64,000 bases of DNA from Streptomyces qaidamensis (GTDB taxonomy: Bacteria > Actinomycetota > Actinomycetes > Streptomycetales > Streptomycetaceae): NCBI RefSeq assembly GCF_001611795.1, contig NZ_CP015098.1:2480001-2544000 (forward strand), written 5' to 3'. Of the stretch, positions 43,618 through 51,814 are shown piece by piece. Position 1 is the first letter of the stretch, and each line of letters starts with the position of its first letter. Below the pieces are notes generated by a model that searched no databases, was not told the DNA's origin, and saw nothing but the letters and a program-made list of their open reading frames with translations. A program made the position numbers and the translations under genes.

Positions 43618-43857
43618 TCAGGAGCCGGCGCCCGGCCTGTCCACGAGTTCCACCTGGTCCACCGCGTTGCACCAGCGACAGCGCACCGACTCGATGGTCT
43701 CACTGAGCACCTCACGCTCCTCGACCTTCGGCTCTCCGGCCAGGTCGAGGTGAACGTATTCGACGACCTTCGCCGAGCGGGTCACGTCGAACCTCGTGAG
43801 GTTGCCGCAGAGGGTGCAGCGCCACCGCGTCTCAGCGGTCGGCAGGGGAACCGTCAT
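43618..43857 (-). CDS. Small zinc-ribbon protein
   Basis: 79 residues with two Cys pairs, 'WRCTLCGNLTRFDV' (C-x2-C) near residue 14 and 'SVRCRWCNAVD' (C-x2-C) near residue 60, together able to hold one zinc. The segment between is acidic. No catalytic motif is visible; small zinc ribbons of this kind often mediate protein or RNA contacts. ATG 43857 is the start. It lies 37 bp upstream of the NYN-protein gene on the same strand, so they may be co-transcribed and act together. Conserved in Streptomyces as far as I recall, function unknown. Confidence 0.8.
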   Translation of the reverse strand: MTVPLPTAETRWRCTLCGNLTRFDVTRSAKVVEYVHLDLAGEPKVEEREVLSETIESVRCRWCNAVDQVELVDRPGAGS

Positions 43858-44016
43858 CGTGACCTGTTCTCTTTCCTTCTAGTGTCCGCGACGCGACCGG
43901 CATCCCCGGTGCGTGTGGCTCGTAACCCTACGGCCTGGCGGGTACCCGCCGCCCGCGCGTCCACGGCGGCGAGGCGGTCTGGGTGGTTGCGTCCGGTTAC
44001 GTCATGCTCTGTGTTC

Positions 44017-44769
44017 ATGATCCGCAAGTGGAGTGCGTCGCTCGTCCGGGCCGGCAGGGCGGCCCGGGGATCGTCGGCGCCGGTGACATACTCACTGATC
44101 GCCCTGTGCTGCCTGGCCTTCCTGGCCGGGCCCGCCTCGGGCCTGAATCCGGCGTACGCCACGGGCGACGAACTGCTCGCCGTGCAGCGGGCCTACTTCC
44201 GGCGCTGGGGCGTGATTCCCGCAGAACTGTTCGAAGGGTCCGCGGGTTCGGCCCTCACCCCCGCCACCGCGCTGTTCGTCCACGGCAGCTGGGTGCACCT
44301 GCTCGGCAACATGCTCTTCCTCTACGTCTTCGGGGCGATGACCGAGGAGCGGATGGGCCGACTGCAGTTCACCCTGTTCTACGTCGGCTGCGGCTACCTG
44401 GCCCTGCTGGGTTACGCCGTCGCCAACGCGGACTCCGAGCAGTCCCTGGTCGGTGCATCGGGGGCGATCTCCGCGGTCCTCGGTGCGTTCCTGTACCTGT
44501 TCCCCCGTGCCCGGGTGACCAGTCTCCTGCCGTTCCTCTTCTTCCTGCCGGTGCGCTTCCCGGCGTGGGTGGTGCTGCCGTTCTGGGCGGCACTGCAGTG
44601 GCTGGCGGCGGGGCGGGCCTCGGACGGGCCGGGGGTGGCCTATCTCGCCCACCTGATCGGGTTCGGTCTGGGCTTCGGCTATGCGTCGGTCCGCTACGGC
44701 CGTCCCACCAGCCCTACTAGAGTGAAGGCCGCCCCTGCTCCGGCCCCCGAGGGAGAGAACCAGCCGTGA
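44017..44769 (+). CDS. Rhomboid family intramembrane serine protease
   Basis: 250 residues with six to seven membrane helices. Catalytic Ser148 lies in 'SLVGASGAISAVLG' (GxSG) and His212 in 'YLAHLIGFGLGFG', with the stabilising 'HLLGNMLFL' Asn in an earlier helix. Rhomboids cut transmembrane substrates within the bilayer. The start is ATG 44017; GTG 44011 in the same frame is possible and neither has a good ribosome site. Its stop overlaps the downstream AsnC-type gene by 4 bp (GTGA), so the two are coupled. Confidence 0.92.
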   Translation: MIRKWSASLVRAGRAARGSSAPVTYSLIALCCLAFLAGPASGLNPAYATGDELLAVQRAYFRRWGVIPAELFEGSAGSALTPATALFVHGSWVHLLGNMLFLYVFGAMTEERMGRLQFTLFYVGCGYLALLGYAVANADSEQSLVGASGAISAVLGAFLYLFPRARVTSLLPFLFFLPVRFPAWVVLPFWAALQWLAAGRASDGPGVAYLAHLIGFGLGFGYASVRYGRPTSPTRVKAAPAPAPEGENQP

Positions 44770-45047
44770 TCACCGCGATCGTCCTCATCAAGACCAGCGT
44801 GGACCGGATCCCCGAGATCGCCGAGTCGATCGCGGCGCTGGACAGCGTCAGCGAGGTCTTCTCCGTCACGGGCACCTACGACCTGATCGCGATGGTCCGG
44901 GTCAAGGAGCACGAGGACCTGGCCGAGGTCATCCCGGGCCGGATCAGCAAGATCCCCGGGGTGGAGGGGACCGACACGCACGTGGCGTTCCGCACGTACT
45001 CCCAGCACGACCTGGAGGCGGCGTTCGCGATCGGGCTGGACAACTAG
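44766..45047 (+). CDS. Stand-alone AsnC/Lrp ligand-binding (RAM) domain protein
   Basis: 93 residues made only of the RAM/SAM ligand-binding domain of Lrp/AsnC regulators ('VFSVTGTYDLIAMVRVKEHE' is the core strand-helix, 20 residues); there is no DNA-binding helix-turn-helix. Stand-alone RAM proteins form octamers and bind amino acids, and may modulate full-length Lrp proteins. GTG 44766 overlaps the rhomboid stop by 4 bp, so translation is coupled to a membrane protease, an arrangement seen in Streptomyces. A hairpin at 45071-45096 follows the stop. Confidence 0.92.
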   Translation: MITAIVLIKTSVDRIPEIAESIAALDSVSEVFSVTGTYDLIAMVRVKEHEDLAEVIPGRISKIPGVEGTDTHVAFRTYSQHDLEAAFAIGLDN

Positions 45048-45070
45048 CAGGCGTGTCCCGCCCGCCGGGT

Positions 45071-45096
45071 CCCGGATGAGGAGTTCTTCATCCGGG
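45071..45096 (+). terminator. Stem-loop after the AsnC-type gene
   Basis: CCCGGATGA (45071-45079) pairs perfectly with TCATCCGGG (45088-45096), loop of 8 nt, 24 bp past the stop. It precedes the next promoter and probably separates the two transcription units. Confidence 0.6.
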
Positions 45097-45108
45097 CTTC
45101 ATCCCGCT
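45087..45108. promoter_or_regulatory. Direct repeat (11-bp period) upstream of the secreted protein-HK-RR operon
   Basis: TTCATCCGGGC and TTCATCCCGCT lie end to end at 45087-45108 (units begin at 45087 and 45098). OmpR/PhoP-type regulators bind such 11-bp-spaced direct repeats. The site is 30 bp before the operon whose last gene encodes an OmpR-type regulator, so autoregulation is likely. A related TCAT pair with 11-bp spacing occurs near 47684 before the transporter gene. Confidence 0.5.
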
Positions 45109-45137
45109 CCCCGGATTCCGTCCGCAGGATCGGGCCC

Positions 45138-45470
45138 ATGGTTTTCTCTCGCCGGATGGCGGCCCTGTCCGCCGTCGTGCTGATCCCGCTGGGCATCGCC
45201 GCGACCAGCTACGCACTCGCGGACAGCCCCGAGTCGCCCAGGGTGCCCTCCCAGCAGGTCGAGCTGGACCACGGCTCGCCCACGCCCACCTCCACCCTCC
45301 GGCCCCCCTCCCAGAAGGCCACACCGCCCGGCGTCACACCGGGTGACGAGGTCGTCTCACGGCCTCCGGTGACCGACAGCTCAGCGGGTGACGATGACGA
45401 CGACGACCACGGCCAGGGCACCTCGGACGACGGACCGGGCGACGACGACGGCCCCGGCTCCGACGGCTGA
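45138..45470 (+). CDS. Small secreted Asp/Gly/Pro-rich protein
   Basis: 110 residues. Residues 1-28 are a signal peptide ending near 'ALADS'; the rest is Pro/Ser/Thr-rich, then a strongly acidic tail (about residues 85-110) of Asp and Gly. No fold is expected. An acidic extracellular segment could bind cations such as Ca2+ or act as a ligand for the kinase, but that is conjecture. ATG 45138 has AGGA 9 nt upstream. Its last 83 bases overlap the histidine kinase gene, so the three genes form a tight operon (secreted protein, kinase, regulator). Family unknown. Confidence 0.75.
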   Translation: MVFSRRMAALSAVVLIPLGIAATSYALADSPESPRVPSQQVELDHGSPTPTSTLRPPSQKATPPGVTPGDEVVSRPPVTDSSAGDDDDDDHGQGTSDDGPGDDDGPGSDG

Positions 45471-46911
45471 CACCGGCCGCCGGCGGGTCTCCGCCCGGGT
45501 CCGGATCCTGCTGTGGCTGCTGCTCGTGATGGCTCTCGCGCTCGCCTCGGTGGCCATGACCACCCGCTCGTTCCTGCTGCGGGATGTCGACCACCGCATC
45601 AACCGCCTGCTCACCCAGGAGACCGGCGAGTTCGCGAACTTCGAGGAGCGCGGCGGGGACCCGCGGACCGGCCGCCCGTTCACCGACGCGGACCGGCTGC
45701 TGACGGTGTTCCTGGAGCGGCAGTACCCCGACGCGGACGAGGAGCTGATCGGCCTGGTCGGCCGGACGGGCGCCGGCCCGCGGCAGATCCGCCAGCCGCA
45801 CGACCTGCCCGTCGCCCTGCCCCTGCACGAGGACCCCGGGGCCCGGGCCCGCATCTTCGGCTCGCCCGACTCCTCCGGCGTGCTCGACCGGCCGCAGGGC
45901 GAGATCCGGTGGGCGAAGGTCACCGTGGCCCAGCCGGGCCGGGCGCCGGACGCCGCGTTCGTCGTGGCGTTCCACCCGGAGCGCGAGCAGGCCCGGGTCA
46001 ACAGCGTGTTCCGCACGCTGCTCGTCATCTCCGGAGTGGCCCTGCTGCTGACCGTCGGCATCGCCTGGGCGGTCGCCGGACGGATCCTCAAACCGGTGCG
46101 GGTGGTGCGCGCCGCGGCGGCGCAGCTGACCGAGCAGGATCTCACCCGCCGGATCCCGGTGCACGGCCACGACGACATAGCGGCGCTCGCCGAGACGTTC
46201 AACGGCATGCTCGACCGGCTGGAGCGGGCCTTCGCCGCACAGCGGGAGTTCGTCGACGACGCCGGCCACGAACTGCGCACCCCCATCACCATCGTGCGCG
46301 GGCACCTGGAGGTCATGGGCGACGACCCGGCCGAACGTGAGGAGACCGTCCGGCTGGTCACCGACGAGCTGGACCGGATGAGCCGCATCGTCGAGGACCT
46401 GCTGCTGCTCGCCAAGGCCGAACGCCCCGACTTCGTCTCCCCCGAGCCGTTCCAGGTCGCCGAACTCACCGCCGACGTCTACGTCAAGGCCCGCACCCTG
46501 GGCGAACGCGACTGGCGGCTCGACGGGGTCGCCGACCTGGAGGCCGAACTGGATCCGCAGCGGATCACCCAGGCCATGGTGCAGCTCGCGCAGAACGCCG
46601 TGCAGCACACCACGCCCGGGCAGACCATCCGCATCGGCTCCCGCACCGACGGCCCGGACCTGGAGCTGTACGTGGCCGACTCGGGGCCCGGTGTGCAGCC
46701 GCAGGACGCCGAGGTGATCTTCGAACGCTTCCGGCGCGGCACGGCCCGCCGGGGTGCCCGGGGCTCCGGCGCCGGACTCGGGCTGTCCATCGTCAAGGCG
46801 ATCGCCGAGGGGCACCGGGGCCGGGTCCGGCTGCACGGCACACCCGGGGGCGGCGCCACCTTCGCCCTCGTCCTGAACGCACCCCGGGCACCGGAAGGGG
46901 ACCCCACGTGA
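45388..46911 (+). CDS. Sensor histidine kinase, EnvZ/CseC type
   Basis: 507 residues. A Thr/Ala-rich N-terminus (1-35) precedes one membrane helix (about 38-58), an extracellular sensor (60-205), and a second helix (about 208-232). A HAMP domain (232-285), HisKA with His294 in 'DDAGHELRTPITI', and HATPase_c ('QLAQNAVQHT', 'VADSGPGVQ', 'GSGAGLGLSIVKAI') follow. It senses something outside the cell and phosphorylates the OmpR-type regulator next door. The GTG 45388 start overlaps the small secreted gene by 83 bp; ATG 45394 is the alternative. The stop overlaps the regulator start by 4 bp. The signal is unknown. Confidence 0.92.
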   Translation: MTMTTTTTARAPRTTDRATTTAPAPTADTGRRRVSARVRILLWLLLVMALALASVAMTTRSFLLRDVDHRINRLLTQETGEFANFEERGGDPRTGRPFTDADRLLTVFLERQYPDADEELIGLVGRTGAGPRQIRQPHDLPVALPLHEDPGARARIFGSPDSSGVLDRPQGEIRWAKVTVAQPGRAPDAAFVVAFHPEREQARVNSVFRTLLVISGVALLLTVGIAWAVAGRILKPVRVVRAAAAQLTEQDLTRRIPVHGHDDIAALAETFNGMLDRLERAFAAQREFVDDAGHELRTPITIVRGHLEVMGDDPAEREETVRLVTDELDRMSRIVEDLLLLAKAERPDFVSPEPFQVAELTADVYVKARTLGERDWRLDGVADLEAELDPQRITQAMVQLAQNAVQHTTPGQTIRIGSRTDGPDLELYVADSGPGVQPQDAEVIFERFRRGTARRGARGSGAGLGLSIVKAIAEGHRGRVRLHGTPGGGATFALVLNAPRAPEGDPT

Positions 46912-47567
46912 ACCGCATCCTCATCGTCGAGGACGAGGAGCGCATCGCCTCCTTCGTGGAGAAGGGCCTGCGCTCCAACGGCTTCACCACGACCGTCGTC
47001 ACCGACGGCGACGCGGGCTACGAGTACGCCCTGACCGGCGGTTTCGACCTCGTCGTCCTGGACATCGGGCTGCCCGGCCGGGACGGCTTCACGATCCTGC
47101 GGGAGCTGCGCGAGGCCCGGGTGTCGGTGCCGGTGATCGTGCTGACCGCGCGGGACTCCGTACGGGACACGGTGGCCGGCCTGGAGGGCGGCGCCGACGA
47201 CTGGATGACCAAGCCGTTCCGGTTCGAGGAGCTGCTCGCCCGGGTGCGGCTGCGACTGCGGACGGCTGCGCGGGCGCCGGAGGTGACGGTGCTCAGGTCG
47301 GGCTCCCTGAGCCTCGATCTGCGGACGCGGCGTGCCCGCTCCGGGGAGCGGACAGTCGACCTGACGGCTCGTGAGTTCGTGCTGCTGGAACTCTTCCTGC
47401 GGCATCCCGGGCAGGTGCTCTCCCGGGAGCAGATCCTGTCCCACGTGTGGGGCTACGACTTCGATCCGGGGTCCAACATCGTGGACGTGTACGTGCGGAC
47501 GCTGCGGAAGAAGCTGGGGGCGGAGCGGGTGGAGACGGTGCGGGGGATGGGGTATCGGCTGCCGTAG
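46908..47567 (+). CDS. OmpR/PhoB-family response regulator
   Basis: 219 residues. The receiver domain has the acidic pair in 'IVEDEERI', Asp52 in 'VVLDIGLPG', and Lys in 'WMTKPF'. The winged-helix effector domain is at about 130-219 ('LTAREFVLLELFLRHPGQVL', 20 residues, then 'DVYVRTLRKKLG' and 'RGMGYRLP'). GTG 46908 overlaps the kinase stop by 4 bp. The direct repeat at 45087-45108 is a plausible own-promoter target, and the SLC13 transporter just downstream a second one. Homologues sit in similar operons across Streptomyces; the regulon is not known to me. Confidence 0.93.
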   Translation: MNRILIVEDEERIASFVEKGLRSNGFTTTVVTDGDAGYEYALTGGFDLVVLDIGLPGRDGFTILRELREARVSVPVIVLTARDSVRDTVAGLEGGADDWMTKPFRFEELLARVRLRLRTAARAPEVTVLRSGSLSLDLRTRRARSGERTVDLTAREFVLLELFLRHPGQVLSREQILSHVWGYDFDPGSNIVDVYVRTLRKKLGAERVETVRGMGYRLP

Positions 47568-47588
47568 TGCCGCTTGGGCGCCGTTGCC

Positions 47589-47662
47589 GGGTGCGGGTTG
47601 TCTGTGGCTTGGCGCGCCCACGCGGCGGAGCCGCACATCGATACAGCCCCGCGCCCCTGAGG
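47589..47662. repeat. Dispersed intergenic repeat, copy 3 (variant with insert)
   Basis: GGGTGCGGGTTGTCTGTGGC opens the element as in copies 1 and 2. The core is replaced by GCGCGCCCACGCGGCGGAGC, followed by CGCACATCGATACAGCCCCG and the common CGCGCCCCTGAGG end. The insert carries a GCGGC-GGA-GCCGC mini-hairpin. Same gap: between the response regulator stop and the transporter start. Confidence 0.78.
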
Positions 47663-47686
47663 TACCGCATCTGAAAGTTCCTTCAT

Positions 47687-49147
47687 GTGGACCTCATCGA
47701 CGACTCACCGCCAGGCAAAATCCTCGATGGTGTGACGCTGAACCTCCGAACCACCACCACCTTGTGTGTCGCCCTGTCCCTATGCGCGCTCCTGGCCGTC
47801 TCCACGAACTTCCCGGGCCTCGGTGGTGACGCCCGGGTAACGCTCGTCGTGTTCGTCCTCGCGACCTGCGCCTGGATCGGGACGTCGATCGACGACACGT
47901 ACATCGCGCTCGGCGCCGGGCTCGCGCTCACGGTGACCGGGGTGATCAGCAGCGACACCCTGTTCGGCACACTCGGTGACGCCACGGTGTGGCTGCTGAT
48001 CTGCGCGTTCGTACTGGCGGCCGCGGTGAGCCGGACCGGGCTCGCGGGACGGGCGGCGGTGTTCCTGGTGAGCGGGGCGCGTACCGTCCGGCAGCTGGTG
48101 CACCTGACGACGGCCGCCCTGGTCGTCACGGCGTTCGCGGTGCCCGCCACCTCCGGCCGGGCCGCGCTCGCGCTGCCGGTGTTCCTCGCCCTCGCCAAGG
48201 TCCTGGCCGACCGGAAGCGACTGGTCGTGATGCTTGCCCTGCTGTTTCCGACCGTGATCCTTCTGTCGGCGGTGGCGACGCTGATCGGCGCGGGTGCGCA
48301 TCTGATCACCGTGTCGGTGTTGTGGGAGACCACCGGACAGCACATCGGCTTCACGCAGTGGCTGCTGCTGGGCCTGCCGCTGGCCATTGCCTCCTCGCAC
48401 CTGGCCGCGGAGCTGGTGCTGCTGACGACGACCCGGCGCGCGGACCGCACCGGCCCCGTCCACATCACCCCCGAGCAGATCCAGCGGCACAGCGAGCAGC
48501 CGGTCACCGGCCCCTGGAGCCAGGCCGAGAAGCGCTGCGTCCTGCTGCTGGCCACCGTGATCGCCCTGTGGTGCAGTGAGCCTCTGCACCACGTGCCGCC
48601 GGCCCTGGTCGCGCTGATCGGCGCGGTCGTCGCCGCCTCGCCCGCCCTGGGCACCGTGCGCCTGAAGGACGCGCTGAAGACCGTCCCCTGGCCGCTGCTG
48701 CTGTTCATGGCCGCGACGATGGCAATGGGGGTCGCGCTCGCCGACTCGGGAGCGGCGAAGTGGCTGGTCTCCGGGCTGCCGGCCGGCGCGTCCCCGATGG
48801 TGTTCCTGACGATCGTGATCACCGTCAGCACGGCGGCGCACCTGGTTCTGCAGTCCCGCTCGGCCCGCTCGTCGGTGCTGGTGCCGCTGGTCGTGGCGGC
48901 CGCCGCCGGCGTCGGGGTCAACCCGGTCGCCGCCGCCCTCGCCTCGACCGCCGCCGCGGGCTTCTGCCACACCCTGCCCGCCTCGGCCAAGCCGGTCACG
49001 CTCTTCGCACAGATCCCCGGCACCCCGACCTACACCCCGCGCGACCTGCTGCGGCTGTCCGTCGTCCTGGCACCGCTGACCGCCGTGCTCGTCCTGTTCT
49101 TCGCCGTCGCGGTGTGGCCGCTGCTCGGCGTGTCCGTCACCCGTTGA
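47687..49147 (+). CDS. SLC13/DASS-type anion transporter
   Basis: 486 residues with about 11-12 membrane helices. Two repeats each contain the conserved Ser/Thr/Gly-rich loops of the SLC13 (CitT/DASS/ArsB-like) superfamily, e.g. 'AFAVPATSGRAALALPVFLA' (20 residues) and 'VAAAAGVGVNPVAAALASTA'. Members move citrate, succinate or other di/tricarboxylates, sulfate or tartrate. Beside a glycerate kinase gene 10 bp downstream, glycerate or a hydroxyacid precursor is a reasonable guess. GTG 47687 has a weak ribosome site and GTG 47732 is the alternative. Confidence 0.85.
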   Translation: MDLIDDSPPGKILDGVTLNLRTTTTLCVALSLCALLAVSTNFPGLGGDARVTLVVFVLATCAWIGTSIDDTYIALGAGLALTVTGVISSDTLFGTLGDATVWLLICAFVLAAAVSRTGLAGRAAVFLVSGARTVRQLVHLTTAALVVTAFAVPATSGRAALALPVFLALAKVLADRKRLVVMLALLFPTVILLSAVATLIGAGAHLITVSVLWETTGQHIGFTQWLLLGLPLAIASSHLAAELVLLTTTRRADRTGPVHITPEQIQRHSEQPVTGPWSQAEKRCVLLLATVIALWCSEPLHHVPPALVALIGAVVAASPALGTVRLKDALKTVPWPLLLFMAATMAMGVALADSGAAKWLVSGLPAGASPMVFLTIVITVSTAAHLVLQSRSARSSVLVPLVVAAAAGVGVNPVAAALASTAAAGFCHTLPASAKPVTLFAQIPGTPTYTPRDLLRLSVVLAPLTAVLVLFFAVAVWPLLGVSVTR

Positions 49148-49157
49148 GGAGCCTTCC

Positions 49158-50351
49158 GTGCTGAACCGTGTCGTCGTAGCCCCCAGCGGCTTCAAGGAGT
49201 CCCTGTCGGCCGAGGCCGCCGCCGACGCCATCGCGGCCGGCGTACGCCGGGTCCTGCCCGGCGCCGACATCGACCTCGTCCCCCTGGTGGACGGCGGCGA
49301 GGGCACGGCTCTCGCCCTGGCCGCCGCGACCGGGGGCCGGATCGTCACCACGGCCGCGACCGGCCCGGTCGGGCAGACCATCGCCGCGCACTTCGCCCTC
49401 CTCGGCGGCGGGGACACCGCCGTGGTGGAGATGGCGGCGGTCGCGGGCCTCTCCCTCGTCCCGCACGGCCTGCGCGACCCGGGCGCCACGACCACGTACG
49501 GCGTCGGCGAGCTGATCCGCTCCGCCCTGGACACGGGCGTCCGGCGGATCCTCGTCGGCTGCGGCGACTCGGGCACCTCGGACGGGGGCGCGGGCGCCCT
49601 CCAGGCACTCGGGGCGCGGCTGCTGGACGCCGAGGGGCGCGAACTCCCCCACGGGGGCCGGGAGCTGACGCGCCTGCACCGCATCGACCTCATCGGCCTG
49701 GACCCCCGGCTCACGGAGGTGGAGCTGCTCGTCGCCTGCAACCCGTACAACGTGCTGTGCGGCGAGCGGGGCGTGGCCCGGGTCTTCGGTCCGCAGAAGG
49801 GCGCGACGCCCGCGCAGGTGGAGGAGCTGTCGGCGGCCCTGGAGAACTGGGCGTTCGTGCTCACCCGTGATGCCGCCGTGCCGGACGGCGACCTGCGCTC
49901 CGGGCCCGGTACGGGAGCCTCCGGCGGCCTGGGAGCGGGTCTGGCCGCCCTGGGCGCCCGGCTGCTCCCCCGCTTCGACGTGCTGCTGGACCACCTCGAC
50001 CTGGACGCCCGGCTGGCCCGCGCCGACCTGGTCGTCACCGCCGAGGGTGCCCTGGACCTCCAGACGCCGCGCGGCAAGGTCCCCGCCGAGGTGGCCCGCC
50101 GCGCCAAGCTCTACGGCCGGCCCGTCCTGGCCCTGGCCGGCACGCTCGGCGAGGGCGCGGGCGAGGTGCCGGGCGTGGACGCCTGCCACGGCATCCTGCC
50201 CGCCCCGATGGAGTTGGCCGAGGCCCTGCTGCGCGCGAGCGAACTCCTCACGGACGCCACCGAACGCGCCCTGAAGATGATCGTCCTGGGCACCCGGCTG
50301 CCGGTTCAGGCGGAGGTGTCCGGCACGCAGCGCCCGTCCTCGGTGCGGTAG
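49158..50351 (+). CDS. Glycerate kinase
   Basis: 397 residues of the GlxK/GarK type (class I glycerate kinase). It phosphorylates glycerate to 2-phosphoglycerate for entry into lower glycolysis. Signatures are 'VVVAPSGFKESLSAEAAADA' (20 residues) at the N-terminus, 'VPLVDGGEGTALALA', 'GDSGTSDGGAGALQALG', 'FGPQKGATPAQVEEL' and 'DLVVTAEGALDLQTPRGKVP' (20 residues), with the final conserved Lys in 'RGKVPAEVAR'. GTG 49158 is preceded by GAGG. The transporter stop is 10 bp upstream, so co-transcription is likely. The stop lies 46 bp inside the converging aminotransferase gene. Confidence 0.95.
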   Translation: MLNRVVVAPSGFKESLSAEAAADAIAAGVRRVLPGADIDLVPLVDGGEGTALALAAATGGRIVTTAATGPVGQTIAAHFALLGGGDTAVVEMAAVAGLSLVPHGLRDPGATTTYGVGELIRSALDTGVRRILVGCGDSGTSDGGAGALQALGARLLDAEGRELPHGGRELTRLHRIDLIGLDPRLTEVELLVACNPYNVLCGERGVARVFGPQKGATPAQVEELSAALENWAFVLTRDAAVPDGDLRSGPGTGASGGLGAGLAALGARLLPRFDVLLDHLDLDARLARADLVVTAEGALDLQTPRGKVPAEVARRAKLYGRPVLALAGTLGEGAGEVPGVDACHGILPAPMELAEALLRASELLTDATERALKMIVLGTRLPVQAEVSGTQRPSSVR

Positions 50352-51688
50352 TTCCACTTCGCCCCGTCCGTCACGAGCTCCTTCACCGCCCGGACGAACC
50401 GCTCCACGTGCTCGTCCGGCGTGCCCGCGCCGAAGCTGACCCGGATGGCGTTGAGCGACTTCTCCCCGGGCGCCGCCTCCGGCGACCCGCACTCGCCCTG
50501 CGCCTGCGGGTCGCTGCCGAGCAGCGTGCGCACCAGCGGGTGGGCGCAGAACAGCCCGTCCCGTACGCCGATGCCGTACTCGGCGGACAGGGCGGCGGCG
50601 AAGTGCGAGCTGTTCCAGCCCTCGACGACGAAGGAGAGCACGCCGACGCGCGGCGCGTCGTCCCCGAACAGGGACAGGAACCGCACCTGCGGGACGTCGG
50701 CGAGCCCCTCCCGCACGGCGCGGACCAGGTGCTGCTCACGGGCGACGAGGGTGTCGAAGCCGGCCTCGGTCAACGCCTTGCAGGCCGAGGCGACGGCGTA
50801 GGCGCCGATGACGTTGGGCGACCCGGCCTCGTGACGGGCGGCGCTGTCGTGCCACTCCACCTCCACTCCCCCGTCCTGGCGCCGGCTGACCTTGCGGCTG
50901 GCGCCGCCGCCCGCGAGGTACGGCTCGGCCGCGCGCAGCCAGTCGGCCCGCCCGGCCAGGACGCCCGAGCCGAAGGGCGCGTACAGCTTGTGCCCGGAGA
51001 AGGCGACCCAGTCGACGTCGAGGTCCGCGACGGACACCGGGTGGTGCGGGGCCAGTTGGGCGGCGTCCAGCACGATCCGCGCACCGTGGGTGTGCGCGGC
51101 CGCCGCGAGTTCCCGTACGGGCCACAGCTCGCCGGTGACGTTCGAGGCGCCGGTGACGCACACCAGGGCCGGCCCGTGGCCCCCCTCGATCGACACAGTG
51201 CGGTCGGCGAGGGCACGTTCCAGGGTCTCGACGGCCTCGCGGGGGGTACGCGGGGCGTCGAGGCAGGTGACGCGAGCGTTGCGCCAGGGCAGCAGGGCGG
51301 CGTGGTGCTCGGTCTCGAAGACGAAGACCTGGCAGTCGGCGGGGAGGGCGGCGGCGAGGAGGTTGAGGGAGTCGGTGGTCGAGCGCGTGAACACGACCTG
51401 GTCGCCCTCGCGGCAGCCGAGGAACTCGGCGACGGTCCGGCGGGCGTTCTCGAACAGGTCGGTGGAGAGCTGGGAGAGGTACCCGGCACCGCGGTGGACA
51501 CTGCCGTAGTACGGCGCGTAGGCGGCGACGTCGTCCCAGACCCGCTGGAGGGCCGGGGCGCTGGCGGCGTAGTCGAGCGCGGCGTAGGTGACCTCGCCGC
51601 CGGTCACGAGCGGCACGGTGACATCCCGTCCCAGAACGGGCAACGGTGCACAAACAGACGGGGCGGAGGCAAGGGTGGGGACGGACAT
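50306..51688 (-). CDS. Class V aminotransferase / cysteine desulfurase-like protein, SAM-IV controlled
   Basis: 460 residues of the class V aminotransferase family, SufS/IscS branch. It has the PLP-Lys motif 'AFSGHKLYAPFGSGVL' and 'RIVLDAAQLAPHHPV' with the PLP-Asp. 'VRVSFGAGTPDEHVERFVRA' closes the protein. Such enzymes remove sulfur from cysteine or act on related amino acids. The active-site Cys of true desulfurases is not evident, so the substrate is open. The SAM-IV riboswitch and a perfect stem over the ribosome site lie upstream, which predicts repression by S-adenosylmethionine and a sulfur-metabolic role. ATG 51688 has GGGAG 7 nt before it. It is convergent with glycerate kinase (46-bp overlap). 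Confidence 0.9.
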   Translation of the reverse strand: MSVPTLASAPSVCAPLPVLGRDVTVPLVTGGEVTYAALDYAASAPALQRVWDDVAAYAPYYGSVHRGAGYLSQLSTDLFENARRTVAEFLGCREGDQVVFTRSTTDSLNLLAAALPADCQVFVFETEHHAALLPWRNARVTCLDAPRTPREAVETLERALADRTVSIEGGHGPALVCVTGASNVTGELWPVRELAAAAHTHGARIVLDAAQLAPHHPVSVADLDVDWVAFSGHKLYAPFGSGVLAGRADWLRAAEPYLAGGGASRKVSRRQDGGVEVEWHDSAARHEAGSPNVIGAYAVASACKALTEAGFDTLVAREQHLVRAVREGLADVPQVRFLSLFGDDAPRVGVLSFVVEGWNSSHFAAALSAEYGIGVRDGLFCAHPLVRTLLGSDPQAQGECGSPEAAPGEKSLNAIRVSFGAGTPDEHVERFVRAVKELVTDGAKWNYRTEDGRCVPDTSA

Positions 51689-51695
51689 GGCGGAA

Positions 51696-51781
51696 CTCCC
51701 GTGAGAAGCATGGGGGTGAGAGAAGAAGGGTGTGCGGAGGCGGGGCTCTGCGGCCCTATCGCATTCGCTTGCTCACGGGAG
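51696..51781 (-). promoter_or_regulatory. Expression-platform stem that covers the ribosome site
   Basis: On the minus strand CTCCCGTGAG (51781-51772) is the exact complement of CTCACGGGAG (51705-51696), and the latter contains the ribosome site GGGAG, 7 nt before ATG 51688. A further 4 bp pair after a bulge. A second hairpin, 51785-51816 (CCTCGA/TCGAGG outside, ACCAGG/CCTGGT inside), links it to the SAM-IV aptamer. This looks like a translational on/off switch. Confidence 0.75.
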
Positions 51782-51814
51782 GCTCCTCGACGACCAGGAC
51801 CCCTGGTATCTCGA

